Source of the DNA: Thermohalobaculum sp038528605
Lineage (GTDB): Bacteria > Pseudomonadota > Alphaproteobacteria > Rhodobacterales > Rhodobacteraceae
Assembly (NCBI GenBank): GCA_038528605.1
Contig: JBCBEP010000015.1
Location: 1-42,509, forward strand
Reading direction: 5' to 3'
DNA: 42,509 bases
The notes beneath the pieces are model-generated. The model was given only the letters and a program-made list of their open reading frames with translations, was not told where the DNA came from and ran no database searches. A program made the translations under genes and the position numbers. Shown here piece after piece: positions 1 through 7,895 of the stretch (its first letter is position 1; the number at the start of each line of letters is the position of its first letter).

Positions 1-252
1 CAGACTTCGACGAACTCCATCGCCTCCATCTACGCGTGGACCGGCGGCCTCAAGCATCGCGGCAAGCTCGACGGCAACGCGAAGCTGACGGAGTTTGCCG
101 AGACGCTGGAGAAGGTGGTCGTCGACACTGTGGAAAGCGGCCACATGACGAAGGATCTCGCCCTCCTCGTGGGGCCCGACCAGGGCTGGCTCACCACCAT
201 GGGCTTCCTTGAGAAGGTGGATGAGAACCTCAACAAGGCACTCCCGGGCTGA
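1..252 (+). CDS. icd: NADP-dependent isocitrate dehydrogenase, C-terminal fragment
   Basis: The window opens inside this gene, so only the last 83 codons are present, ending in TGA at 250-252. The visible residues include the TSTNSIASIYAWTGGLKHR segment and the ending MTKDLALLVGPDQGWLTTMGFLEKVDENL, which I recognise as the C-terminus of the eukaryote-type homodimeric NADP isocitrate dehydrogenase common in alphaproteobacteria. The enzyme oxidatively decarboxylates isocitrate to 2-oxoglutarate in the TCA cycle, making NADPH. The catalytic N-terminal part lies outside the window. A GC-rich hairpin follows the stop codon. Confidence 0.93.
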   Translation, partial: QTSTNSIASIYAWTGGLKHRGKLDGNAKLTEFAETLEKVVVDTVESGHMTKDLALLVGPDQGWLTTMGFLEKVDENLNKALPG

Positions 253-256
253 GACA

Positions 257-307
257 CGCGCCGCCCTCCCCCGCGCCCGACGCGACGACCATGGGGAGGG
301 CGACGCG
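257..307 (+). terminator. GC-rich hairpin after icd, possible terminator
   Basis: An inverted repeat begins five bases after the icd stop. CCCTCCCC (264-271) pairs perfectly with GGGGAGGG (293-300), and the stem extends outward through CG/CG, one C-A mismatch and CGCG/CGCG. The loop is 21 bases. No T-run follows, so it could be a stabilising 3' hairpin rather than a factor-independent terminator. Confidence 0.4.
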
Positions 308-382
308 CGCGGAAAGGCGCGATAGCTTTCGCATTCAGCTTCATGCATCCTCTGCGTATTCAGTGAGGGTGAAGAGGACGTT

Positions 383-1834
383 TTGGACCTCAGTGTCGAT
401 ATCGGCGTTGTAGTCGCCACGGCGACTGCTGCTGTGGCAGTTGCGCTCATTATGACCCTGCTCTCCAGACGGCATGGGCGCGATCGGCCGTCGGACCTCA
501 TGGCAGCGTCCTGCCTCAGCTTCGCGCTTTCGGCGGTGAGCTTCGCAGCGGGCGCCAGCTTGCCCTTTATGCTCGCCGCGACGCTGGTGATCGCCGGCGC
601 GCTCGGGGGGATGCTTCTCGCATATTTCGCCATCCACCTTGCGCTCGGCGGGCCACCGGTTCGCTGGAAAAGGCTGGCCGCCTTCTTCGGCCTCACCGTG
701 CTCGCGCAGGCGGGCCTCGCGGCGTGGACCGGGAACGTCATACCGTTGATGTTCTCAAGCTCTGTGATCAATAGCGTGGCGGGAGGGGTCATCACCGTCG
801 TTCTATGGCGGCGGATGCAGGGGATCGGCGGGGGGCTGGCCCTTTTCCTTGTTCTGCCCTTCGCGGGGTTCGCAGCCGCCTACGCGCTGCGCCTGCTAAT
901 CTTTGCGGCGGATCCGGGGGCCCAGAGCTACGTCCTCGGCACGGCGATCATCGCGCTCGTGACCGCCGGGGGGGCGCTCAACTGGGTGTTCGGGCTCACG
1001 GCGTTGCGTGAGGCGCAGGCCCGCCGGGCGCTCGAGGTCGCGCGCCGCAGGCTGGAGGCCGACTCCAGGGCAAAGTCCGACTTCCTGCGCTCGCTGAGCC
1101 ACGAGCTGCGCACACCGCTCAACGCCGTGGTCGGCTTCGCGGAGCTGATGCGGCGCCAGAGCATGGGGCCGCTGCCGGACCGTTACCACGACGCGGCGGA
1201 GCACATTCACATCGCCGGGCGTCACCTGAACGACCTGATCGAGGACCTTCTGGATCTCTCGGTGATCGAGGCGGGGCGCCTGAAACTCGATGAGAGCGAG
1301 CTTGCCGCCGACGAGGTGCTCTCCGCCGCCCTCGCCATCGTGCAGGACACCGCGCTCAAGCAACAGATCCGGCTCGACCGGCGGGACATGGCACCAGGCG
1401 TCATGGTGCGGATTGACCGACGTCGCATGGTGCAGGCACTCGTCAACCTGCTGGTGAACGCGACGAAGTATTCTCCGGAAGGGAGCAGCGTCACGGCTGG
1501 GACGATGCTGCGCGAAGGGGGTGGCATCGCGTTCTTCGTGAACGATGACGGGCCGGGGATGACAGCCGACGAGCTCGCCGAGGCGATGACGCTCTTCGGC
1601 CGGCTGCGGCGGCGCGGGGAGCCGCAGAGCAAGGGCATCGGCGTAGGCCTGCCGCTCGCCCGGGAACTGGCCGAGGCACATGGTGGCACGCTCGCCTTAG
1701 AAAGCGCGCCGCAAGCCGGCACGCTTGCCCGGATCGAGCTTCCGGCCGAGCGGGTACTCGGCTCGCGGCGCAGTGCCGATCTCCCCGCGCTCACGCCAAA
1801 CGAGGGCCGTCTCCAGACACCGGAGGCGAGCTAG
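383..1834 (+). CDS. Membrane sensor histidine kinase
   Basis: Inner-membrane sensor kinase of 483 residues. Residues 1-205 are very hydrophobic and hold about six or seven membrane helices with little extracytoplasmic loop, so the signal is probably sensed in or near the membrane. A short linker leads to the HisKA helix with the phospho-accepting His near 240 (SLSHELRTPLNAV). The ATP-binding domain shows the N box (LVNLLVNATKYS, about 353-364), the G1 box (NDDGPGM, about 387-393) and a G2 region (KGIGVGLPLA). There is no receiver domain and no response regulator gene adjacent, so the partner is elsewhere. The start is TTG at 383, chosen because AGAGGA lies just upstream and no better in-frame start precedes the first helix. 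The small membrane-protein gene at 1918 follows on the same strand after 83 bases and could be co-transcribed. Confidence 0.88.
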   Translation: MDLSVDIGVVVATATAAVAVALIMTLLSRRHGRDRPSDLMAASCLSFALSAVSFAAGASLPFMLAATLVIAGALGGMLLAYFAIHLALGGPPVRWKRLAAFFGLTVLAQAGLAAWTGNVIPLMFSSSVINSVAGGVITVVLWRRMQGIGGGLALFLVLPFAGFAAAYALRLLIFAADPGAQSYVLGTAIIALVTAGGALNWVFGLTALREAQARRALEVARRRLEADSRAKSDFLRSLSHELRTPLNAVVGFAELMRRQSMGPLPDRYHDAAEHIHIAGRHLNDLIEDLLDLSVIEAGRLKLDESELAADEVLSAALAIVQDTALKQQIRLDRRDMAPGVMVRIDRRRMVQALVNLLVNATKYSPEGSSVTAGTMLREGGGIAFFVNDDGPGMTADELAEAMTLFGRLRRRGEPQSKGIGVGLPLARELAEAHGGTLALESAPQAGTLARIELPAERVLGSRRSADLPALTPNEGRLQTPEAS

Positions 1835-1917
1835 CCCGGGAGCGGCTGGAAGATCGCCACGGCGCGAGAGCGCGTTACCTTCAGCGCCGGGTGTGCAAGA
1901 GCAAGGAGAGCCAACGC

Positions 1918-2403
1918 ATGCAGATGAGCCGGCCACCCGTGCCGAGTTTCGAGCAGGCCGTCGCGCTCCTCACCCATGCGGAGGCGGAGATCCGCCGTGC
2001 GGAGATGCAAGCGACAGTGTTGATGGGGGCAAATGCGCTCCTCGTCGCCGTTGCCTTCATGCTCAATCCGGCCTCGGGCCTCGCCCTGATCCTGACACTC
2101 ACCGCGCTCAGCGGGCTCGGGCTCGGCACCATCGTCCTGCTGGCCGATGGCGGCGGGGGGCGGACAATGAAGGATGCCCGCCAGGCCCTCTATCTCGACG
2201 CCATCGGGGAGCGGGACAGCTTCGCCGACTTCATGCGGAGCTTCACTCTCCTCTCCGCCTCTCCCGGCGAGCGGGTGCTTCACGCCGTGTGGCTGCGCTC
2301 GATCTGGGCCAAGCGCAAGCTGCGCCTGGTCCGCATCCTTGGCGCGGTCACGCTCACCGGCCTCCTGCTCGCCGGCCTGCTCGCCTTGCAGAGCTTGGGC
2401 TGA
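1918..2403 (+). CDS. Small membrane protein resembling Pycsar effector PycTM
   Basis: A 161-residue protein with an amphipathic N-terminal helix (HAEAEIRRAEMQATVLMGANA, about 20-40), a hydrophobic hairpin at about 35-75, a soluble middle of about 60 residues, and a basic segment (RSIWAKRKLRLVRI, about 127-140) running into a final membrane helix at 141-158. This order, and the pattern of a helix reading into '..LMGANALL..' followed later by 'K.RLLRI..' before the last helix, resembles PycTM (DUF5706-like) Pycsar effectors, which depolarise or breach the inner membrane when bound by cCMP or cUMP. No pyrimidine cyclase gene lies in the window, so a defence role is only inference. ATG at 1918 is preferred over the upstream GTG at 1891 because AAGGAG sits at 1903-1908, about nine bases ahead of it. 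It converges with the rhodanese gene 6 bp away. It could instead be an unrelated small membrane protein. Confidence 0.62.
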   Translation: MQMSRPPVPSFEQAVALLTHAEAEIRRAEMQATVLMGANALLVAVAFMLNPASGLALILTLTALSGLGLGTIVLLADGGGGRTMKDARQALYLDAIGERDSFADFMRSFTLLSASPGERVLHAVWLRSIWAKRKLRLVRILGAVTLTGLLLAGLLALQSLG

Positions 2404-2409
2404 GCGGCC

Positions 2410-3276
2410 TCAGCTCCCGGTCGCGTGCCAGCCGACCATGCTCTCGGGGTAGAGGCGCACATCCTCGATCCCGGCAATCTCGGAGAGCGCGAACCAGTTG
2501 CTGGCCGCCCAATGGCCGGTATTGCAGAAGCTCACGACCGTGCGCCCCGGCGTCCAGCCAGCCTCGCGGGCGAGGCCGCGGACGTAATCGCCATCCTCGC
2601 TCATCACGCCGTTCTGGCCGAAAAAGCTCTCATGCACGAGGTTCACAGCGCTGCGGAGCGTGCCGGGCAGACGTGCCGCCGGGTGCTTCTTGCCGCCTTT
2701 GAAGAAGATGTCCGGCCGCGCATCGATCAGCATCGCGTCGCTCTCCCCCGCGATCACAGCGTCAACCCCGGCACGATCCACCGACCACGCGTCGCTCAGG
2801 GCGAACGTCGCCTGCGAGGGCTCGAAGGGTGCAGCATCCGTGGCCACCGGCAGCTTCGCGGCCTGCCAGGCCTTCATCCCGCCGTTGAGGATGGCAATCT
2901 CCGAGAGGCCCGCCGACTTCAGGGTCCAGTAAACCCGCGCGGTGGCCCCGAAGGCGCTGGGGCTATCGCCTTCGTTCAGCACCACGACACGGCTCTCAGG
3001 GGTCACGCCAGCCCGCTGCAGCACTGCGGTCAGCCCCTCGTCGGACAGCCGCGCGCCCGGGTTGGTCTTCGGCCCGCGCCAAGCGCCGTAGGGCACGTTG
3101 CGGGCTGCGGGCACATGTCCCGCAACAAAGGCCTTCGGCGCGCGGATATCGAGAATGACGACTTCTTCCGCCGCGCTGAGCGCTTCTGGCGTGATCAGCT
3201 TGCCGAGGGGCGCTGCAGCCCCGGCCGGCAGCGCGGTTGCAGCGATGAGAAGGGCGAGGGCGATCAGGCGTTTCAT
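2410..3276 (-). CDS. Secreted two-domain rhodanese (sulfurtransferase)
   Basis: A 288-residue protein with a clear Sec signal peptide (MKRLIALALLIAATALPAGA, cleavage near residue 20-21), so it should act in the periplasm. Two rhodanese folds follow. The N-terminal one (about 30-145) has lost its active-site cysteine, as is usual in tandem sulfurtransferases. The C-terminal one (about 165-285) carries the catalytic Cys251 in the loop FCNTGHWAA. Family members move a sulfane sulfur from thiosulfate or 3-mercaptopyruvate to an acceptor; the CNTGHW loop differs from the CGSGVTA of mercaptopyruvate enzymes, so the donor is uncertain. ATG at 3276 is supported by GGAGGA seven bases upstream and by the signal peptide. 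No sulfur-oxidation genes are nearby. Confidence 0.88.
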   Translation of the reverse strand: MKRLIALALLIAATALPAGAAAPLGKLITPEALSAAEEVVILDIRAPKAFVAGHVPAARNVPYGAWRGPKTNPGARLSDEGLTAVLQRAGVTPESRVVVLNEGDSPSAFGATARVYWTLKSAGLSEIAILNGGMKAWQAAKLPVATDAAPFEPSQATFALSDAWSVDRAGVDAVIAGESDAMLIDARPDIFFKGGKKHPAARLPGTLRSAVNLVHESFFGQNGVMSEDGDYVRGLAREAGWTPGRTVVSFCNTGHWAASNWFALSEIAGIEDVRLYPESMVGWHATGS

Positions 3277-3449
3277 GGCGTTCCTCCATCGATCCTGCAC
3301 CCCTAGATGCAGTCGGTGGCGTGGAATTTCAATTTCCACAGTTCGCAACAGGTATTTCAAGGCCGCATTCGCGGCATCACATGACGCTGCCGGGCGCTGA
3401 GGCGCCGCGCCAGCCCGCTATTTTCGAGCGCTGCTCAGGAGGTTGCATC

Positions 3450-5498
3450 GTGGACGACACACCCGCTCATCCGTTGGTTATCTTCATGCCATCCGGCAAA
3501 CGCGGCCGCTTTCCCGTGGGCACACCGGTGCTGACGGCGGCGCGCCAGCTCGGCGTGGATCTCGACAGCGTGTGCGGCGGGCGGGGCATCTGCTCGAAAT
3601 GTCAGGTCGAGCCCGCCTTCGGCAGCTTCCCCAAGCACGGCCTGACGGTCGAGGAAACCGCGCTCAGCCCCTGGAACAAGGTGGAGGCGCGGTACGACGA
3701 AAAGCGCGGCCTGCCCAAGGGGCGCCGCCTCGGCTGCCAGGCCACCGTGCAGGGCGATGTGGTGATCGACGTGCCGGCCGAGAGCCAGGTGCACAAACAG
3801 GTTGTGCGCAAACGCGCCGAGGTGCGCGACATCACGATCGACCCCGCCACCCGGCTCTACTTCGTCGATGTCGAAGAGCCGGACATGCACAAGCCCACGG
3901 GCGATCTCGAACGGCTGCTCGAGGCGCTGCGCGTCCAATGGGGGCTCGAGAACGTGGTGGGCGATCTGCGCACGCTCCAGATGCTCCAGCCCGCCCTTCG
4001 AAAGGGCAACTGGCAGGTAACCGTCGCCATCCATAATGGGCACAAGCGCAGCCAGGGGCGCGTCGTCCAGGTCTGGCCCGGCTTCTACGATGGCGGCGTC
4101 TACGGCGTGGCCTTCGATGTGGGCTCCACCACCATCGCCGGGCATCTCTGCGACCTGCGGGACGGGCGCGTGCTCTCCTCCTCCGGCGTGATGAACCCGC
4201 AAATCCGCTTTGGCGAGGACCTGATGAGCCGGGTCAGCTACGCCATGATGAACCCGGGCGGGGACCGGGAGATGACCCTCGCTGTGCGCGAGGCCATCAA
4301 CCGGCTGATCGCTGAATTGGCGACGGAGGCGGAGATCAGCGCGGAGGACGTGCTCGAGGGCGTGCTCGTGGGCAACCCGGTGATGCACCATCTGCTCCTT
4401 GGCATCGACCCGGTCGAGCTCGGCGGCGCCCCCTTTGCCCTCGCCACCTCCGAAAGCCTGACGCTCTGGGCCAACGAAATCGGTCTGCGCATGCACCCCA
4501 ATGCCCGGCTCTACATCCTGCCCTGCATCGCGGGCCATGTGGGTGCCGATGCGGCGGCCGTTGCCCTTTCCGAGCATCCGCACGAGCAGGAAGAGCTCTC
4601 CCTGATCGTCGATGTCGGCACGAATGCGGAGATCCTGCTTGGCAACCGGCAGAAGGTGCTGGCCTGCTCCTCGCCCACCGGCCCGGCCTTCGAAGGCGCG
4701 CAGATCAGCGCTGGCCAGCGCGCCGCGCCCGGCGCGATCGAGCGCGTCGAGATTGATCCTGCAACCCGCCGCGCCCGCTTCCGCGTCATCGGCTGCGAGC
4801 ACTGGTCCGACGAGCCGGGCTTCCACGAGGAGGTCGGTCCCGGCGGCGTCACCGGCATCTGCGGCTCGGGCATCATCGAGGTGATCGCGGAGATGCGCAT
4901 CGCCGGCATCCTCGACGAGGACGGCGCCATCGGCCCCGAGGCCGCCCTGGGCGCCGCGGTTGTGCAGGACGGGCGCACCTGGGCCTACGTCGTCCACGAT
5001 GGTCGCGCCGATGATGGCCCGCTCGTCACCGTCACCCAGGCGGATGTGCGCGCCATCCAGCTCGCGAAGGCCGCACTCTACGCGGGCGCCCGGCTGCTGA
5101 TGGACGAGATGGAGGTAGAGACGGTCGATCGCGTGGTGCTGGCCGGTGCCTTCGGTGCGCATATCAGCCCCAAGCACGCCATGGTGCTCGGCATGATCCC
5201 GGACTGCCCGCTCGAAAAGGTCAGCTCCGCCGGCAACGCCGCGGGCACCGGCGCCCGCATCGCCCTCCTCAACCGCGCCGCGCGGCGTGAGATCGAGGAG
5301 GTCGTGCGCCGGATCGAGAAGGTGGAAACCGCGGTGGAGCCGCGCTTTCAGGAGCACTTCGTGGCCGCCATGGCGATCCCTCACAAGACCGCGCCCTACC
5401 CGATCCTGCGCAGCCACGCCCCGCTACCCGATACCCGCTGGACCCCGGCCGAGAGCGAGGACGGCGGCGGACGACGGCGCCGACGCGCCCGCGCCTGA
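3450..5498 (+). CDS. RACo-like 2Fe-2S/ASKHA protein (corrinoid activation)
   Basis: A 682-residue protein of the reductive activator of corrinoid-proteins (RACo) family. Residues 8-110 form a plant-type ferredoxin domain with ligands Cys42, Cys48, Cys51 (VCGGRGICSKC) and Cys96 (LGCQ). A linker and a long DUF4445/ASKHA ATPase domain follow (VGTNAEILLGN and SPTGPAFEGAQIS about 390-430, CGSGIIEVIAE about 475-485, LAGAFGAHISPKHA about 575-590). Family members use ATP to reduce inactive Co(II) corrinoid in methyltransferase systems back to Co(I). GTG at 3450 is chosen because AGGAGG lies seven bases upstream; an earlier ATG at 3321 would add 43 non-family residues. No corrinoid protein or methyltransferase gene is adjacent, so its client is encoded elsewhere. 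It converges with the ATP12 gene. Confidence 0.88.
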   Translation: MDDTPAHPLVIFMPSGKRGRFPVGTPVLTAARQLGVDLDSVCGGRGICSKCQVEPAFGSFPKHGLTVEETALSPWNKVEARYDEKRGLPKGRRLGCQATVQGDVVIDVPAESQVHKQVVRKRAEVRDITIDPATRLYFVDVEEPDMHKPTGDLERLLEALRVQWGLENVVGDLRTLQMLQPALRKGNWQVTVAIHNGHKRSQGRVVQVWPGFYDGGVYGVAFDVGSTTIAGHLCDLRDGRVLSSSGVMNPQIRFGEDLMSRVSYAMMNPGGDREMTLAVREAINRLIAELATEAEISAEDVLEGVLVGNPVMHHLLLGIDPVELGGAPFALATSESLTLWANEIGLRMHPNARLYILPCIAGHVGADAAAVALSEHPHEQEELSLIVDVGTNAEILLGNRQKVLACSSPTGPAFEGAQISAGQRAAPGAIERVEIDPATRRARFRVIGCEHWSDEPGFHEEVGPGGVTGICGSGIIEVIAEMRIAGILDEDGAIGPEAALGAAVVQDGRTWAYVVHDGRADDGPLVTVTQADVRAIQLAKAALYAGARLLMDEMEVETVDRVVLAGAFGAHISPKHAMVLGMIPDCPLEKVSSAGNAAGTGARIALLNRAARREIEEVVRRIEKVETAVEPRFQEHFVAAMAIPHKTAPYPILRSHAPLPDTRWTPAESEDGGGRRRRRARA

Positions 5499-5507
5499 AG
5501 GAAGCCG

Positions 5508-6200
5508 TCAGTCCAGGAGGGCGAGGAGACGGGCGGCCGCATGAAAGGCCGCCCTGCGCCTCTCGGCCTTCTCGGCGGCTTCCGCGTCCTCGCCCCATTC
5601 GGCGATGTTCCAGTCCTCGTCCACGCGGCTGGCGGTCCAGGCGTCTTCCGGGGCGAGGTGGCCGCGGGCGGTGGCGAGCGCGATGACGAGGCTGCCAGAG
5701 AGCGTGACGAGTTCGTGCAGCGCGGTGAGCTGCCAGGCATCCGCCTCCTCGAGGGGCTTGCGCAGACGCGCGACGGCGTCCGGCTCCTGCGGCGCATACA
5801 TCACGCCGGTCGACGGGACGAGGCGGGCGCCGAAGGTTTCGTCGGCCCAGGCGAGCAGCGGGTCCCAGAGCGCTGCCTGCCGCGCCGCGAGGGCTTCCGG
5901 CCGGTCCGCGCGGTAGCAGAGCAGATCGGTCTCGCCGTACCCCGCGAGCTCGTCCACCACGCGCGCCTTCGCCCCCGCCACCCGGTCGATCGCCGTGTTG
6001 GCTGCACGCGTGATGGGCATGGCAGTCGGGTTGACGCGCTCCAGCTGAGCCTCCCACTCCGCCGCCATCGCTTCTGCCAGCGCGGCGTTGGGAAGGATCA
6101 GCGGTGCCTTGCCGGGCGTGCGGATGGGCTTCTCATCGAGCCGCACCTCGTAGCCGCCCTCCACCACCGCGGTCGTCGTCAGCTTCCAGAAGCGCTTCAC
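5508..6200 (-). CDS. ATP12-family F1-ATPase assembly chaperone
   Basis: A 230-residue protein matching the ATP12 family: N-terminal MKRFWKLTTTAVVEGGYEV with LDEKPIRTPGK (about 22-32), the central ETDLLCYRADRPE motif (about 90-102) and the downstream TGVMYAPQEP region. ATP12 binds the F1 alpha subunit and prevents its aggregation until it joins the hexamer; it occurs in mitochondria and alphaproteobacteria, which is one of the taxonomic clues here. Its ATG overlaps the end of the upstream HAD gene by four bases, so the two are translationally coupled. The ATP synthase operon itself is not in the window. Confidence 0.93.
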   Translation of the reverse strand: MKRFWKLTTTAVVEGGYEVRLDEKPIRTPGKAPLILPNAALAEAMAAEWEAQLERVNPTAMPITRAANTAIDRVAGAKARVVDELAGYGETDLLCYRADRPEALAARQAALWDPLLAWADETFGARLVPSTGVMYAPQEPDAVARLRKPLEEADAWQLTALHELVTLSGSLVIALATARGHLAPEDAWTASRVDEDWNIAEWGEDAEAAEKAERRRAAFHAAARLLALLD

Positions 6201-6889
6201 GTCTGCGCTCCCGCACCGGCATGCGCGAGCGCGGCCGAGAGCGCGGCATCGATCTCGGCAAAATCGTCGATCACGCTGTGGGGCCCCGCGGCAGAAAGCG
6301 CCGACACCGGGTGGTAGCCCCAGGAGACGCCAACAGCGCCGACGCGGGCATTGGCCGCCATCTCCAGGTCGAAGCGCGTATCGCCGATCATCACCGCCTG
6401 ATGCGGCGCCACGCCGGTTTCGGCAAGGATGTTCTCGATCATCGCGGGGTGGGGCTTCGAGGGCGCATCGTCCGCCGTCTGCGTCGCCACGAAGAGGCGC
6501 TCCAGGTCATGCGCGGCCAGCATATGCGCGAGACCCCGGCGCGCCTTGCCGGTGGCGACGGCGAGGAGCCAACCAGCCTCGTCAAGCCGCGTCAGCGCCT
6601 CCCGCGCGCCGGGATAGAACGGGATGGTGCTCTCGCCCCCGCCCGCATCGCGCGCGGCCTTGTACGCGGTCTTGTAAGCCAGCGTGAGACGCTCGACCTG
6701 TGCTGACGGCGCATCGGGATGAAGCCGCGCCATGGCAACGGGCAATGAGAGGCCGACGATGCCGAGCACTGTCTCACGCGCGGGCATCGGGAGCCCGGCC
6801 GCCTCGTGCCCCCCAGCCATGGCCGCCAGGATGGTGCCCTGGCTGTCGACGAGCGTGCCGTCCACATCGAAAATCGCGAGCTTAAGCAT
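6197..6889 (-). CDS. HAD-IA hydrolase (phosphoglycolate phosphatase-like)
   Basis: A 230-residue haloacid-dehalogenase-superfamily phosphatase. Motif I is FDVDGTLVDS with nucleophile Asp8 and general acid Asp10; motif II is the ATGKARRGL region (about 118-126); motif III/IV is KPHPAMIENIL with IGDTRFDLEMA (about 170-178). A helical cap sits between motifs I and II, giving subclass IA. Relatives hydrolyse phosphoglycolate, pyrophosphate or other small phosphates, and the substrate cannot be read from sequence. It overlaps the ATP12 gene by four bases, an arrangement common in Rhodobacterales. Confidence 0.9.
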   Translation of the reverse strand: MLKLAIFDVDGTLVDSQGTILAAMAGGHEAAGLPMPARETVLGIVGLSLPVAMARLHPDAPSAQVERLTLAYKTAYKAARDAGGGESTIPFYPGAREALTRLDEAGWLLAVATGKARRGLAHMLAAHDLERLFVATQTADDAPSKPHPAMIENILAETGVAPHQAVMIGDTRFDLEMAANARVGAVGVSWGYHPVSALSAAGPHSVIDDFAEIDAALSAALAHAGAGAQT

Positions 6890-6950
6890 CGGGTCTCCTG
6901 CACCGCCCCGCGCCGCTGATGACCACGGCCAGAGGCAGGGTGCAAGCTCT

Positions 6951-7790
6951 TCAGGCCGCGCGCAGGTTCAACATCGCCCGCGCTTCCGCAGGGCTCGCCA
7001 CTGGCCGGCCGTGCTTCTCGCAGAGCGCGGCGGTGCGGGCCACGAGGGCGGCGTTCGAAGGCGCAAGCGTCTCCCGGTCGAGCCGCACATTGTCCTCAAG
7101 CCCCGTGCGCACGTGCCCTCCGCCCGCAATGCACCACTCGTTAAGCGTGATCTGATGGCGGCCGATGCCGGCCCCGCACCACTCAGCCCCCGGCGCCAGG
7201 CGGCGGAGGGTGGCGACGTAGAAGTCGAACACCTCCCGGTCAACGGGCATGGCATTACGCACTCCCATCACGAACTGGACGTAGAGCTGGCCGGGGATCC
7301 GCCCGTCCGCATTCATCTCGGCGGCCTTGAAGATGTGGCTCAGATCGAAGGCCTCGATCTCCGGCTTCACGCTATGCTCGCGCATGAGCCCCGCCAACCA
7401 GTCCACCAGATCGGGCGGGTTTTCGTAGACGCGCGTGGGGAAGTTGTTCGAGCCGACAGTGAGGGACGCCATATCCGGCTCCAAGGGCAGCATCCCGCCC
7501 CGCGCAGCCCCTGCTCCCGAGCGGCCACCGGTGGAGAACTGCACGATCATGCCCGGGCAGTGCGCCTCGATCCCCTCCTTCAGCCGCGCGAATTTTTCGG
7601 GGTCCGAGCTCGGGCTGCCATCCTCGTTCCGCACATGCAGATGCGCGATGCTGGCCCCGGCCTCGTAGGCCTCATGCGTACTCTCCACCTGTTCGGGCAC
7701 GGTGATGGGCACCGCCGGATTGTCCGACTTCTGGGCGACGGAGCCGGTGATGGCGACGCAGATGATGCAGGGCTTCGCGGTCTCGGACAT
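6951..7790 (-). CDS. BKACE family beta-keto acid cleavage enzyme (DUF849)
   Basis: A 279-residue TIM-barrel enzyme of the beta-keto acid cleavage family, first known as 3-keto-5-aminohexanoate cleavage enzyme. It starts with CIICVAITGSVAQKSDNP, typical of the family, has the metal-binding pair His50/His52 (SIAHLHVR), and the QFSTGGRSGAG and ARGGMLPLEPDMASLTVGSNNF segments that line the site. Members condense a beta-keto acid with acetyl-CoA to give acetoacetate and a new CoA thioester, with a Zn2+ ion; the keto acid differs by subgroup. GGAG lies just upstream of the ATG. No CoA-transferase or dehydrogenase partner is adjacent, so the pathway is unknown. Confidence 0.9.
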   Translation of the reverse strand: MSETAKPCIICVAITGSVAQKSDNPAVPITVPEQVESTHEAYEAGASIAHLHVRNEDGSPSSDPEKFARLKEGIEAHCPGMIVQFSTGGRSGAGAARGGMLPLEPDMASLTVGSNNFPTRVYENPPDLVDWLAGLMREHSVKPEIEAFDLSHIFKAAEMNADGRIPGQLYVQFVMGVRNAMPVDREVFDFYVATLRRLAPGAEWCGAGIGRHQITLNEWCIAGGGHVRTGLEDNVRLDRETLAPSNAALVARTAALCEKHGRPVASPAEARAMLNLRAA

Positions 7791-7895
7791 GGGCGGTCTC
7801 CGGTGGCTGCGACGGTCCGCCAGTCAAACGCCGAGGGGCGGCAGACGCAAGGTCCACCGCCCCTTTCAAGGCTCAGGCCGTTTCCCGCAGAGCGA

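Noticed and set aside
3321..3449. ATG at 3321 as the RACo-like start
   Set aside because: The 43 added residues do not fit the family and there is no ribosome site, while GTG at 3450 has AGGAGG at the right distance.
3435..5417. Long antisense open frame over the RACo-like gene
   Set aside because: Same high-GC shadow effect. The RACo-like protein has clear cysteine ligands and ASKHA motifs; the antisense product has none.
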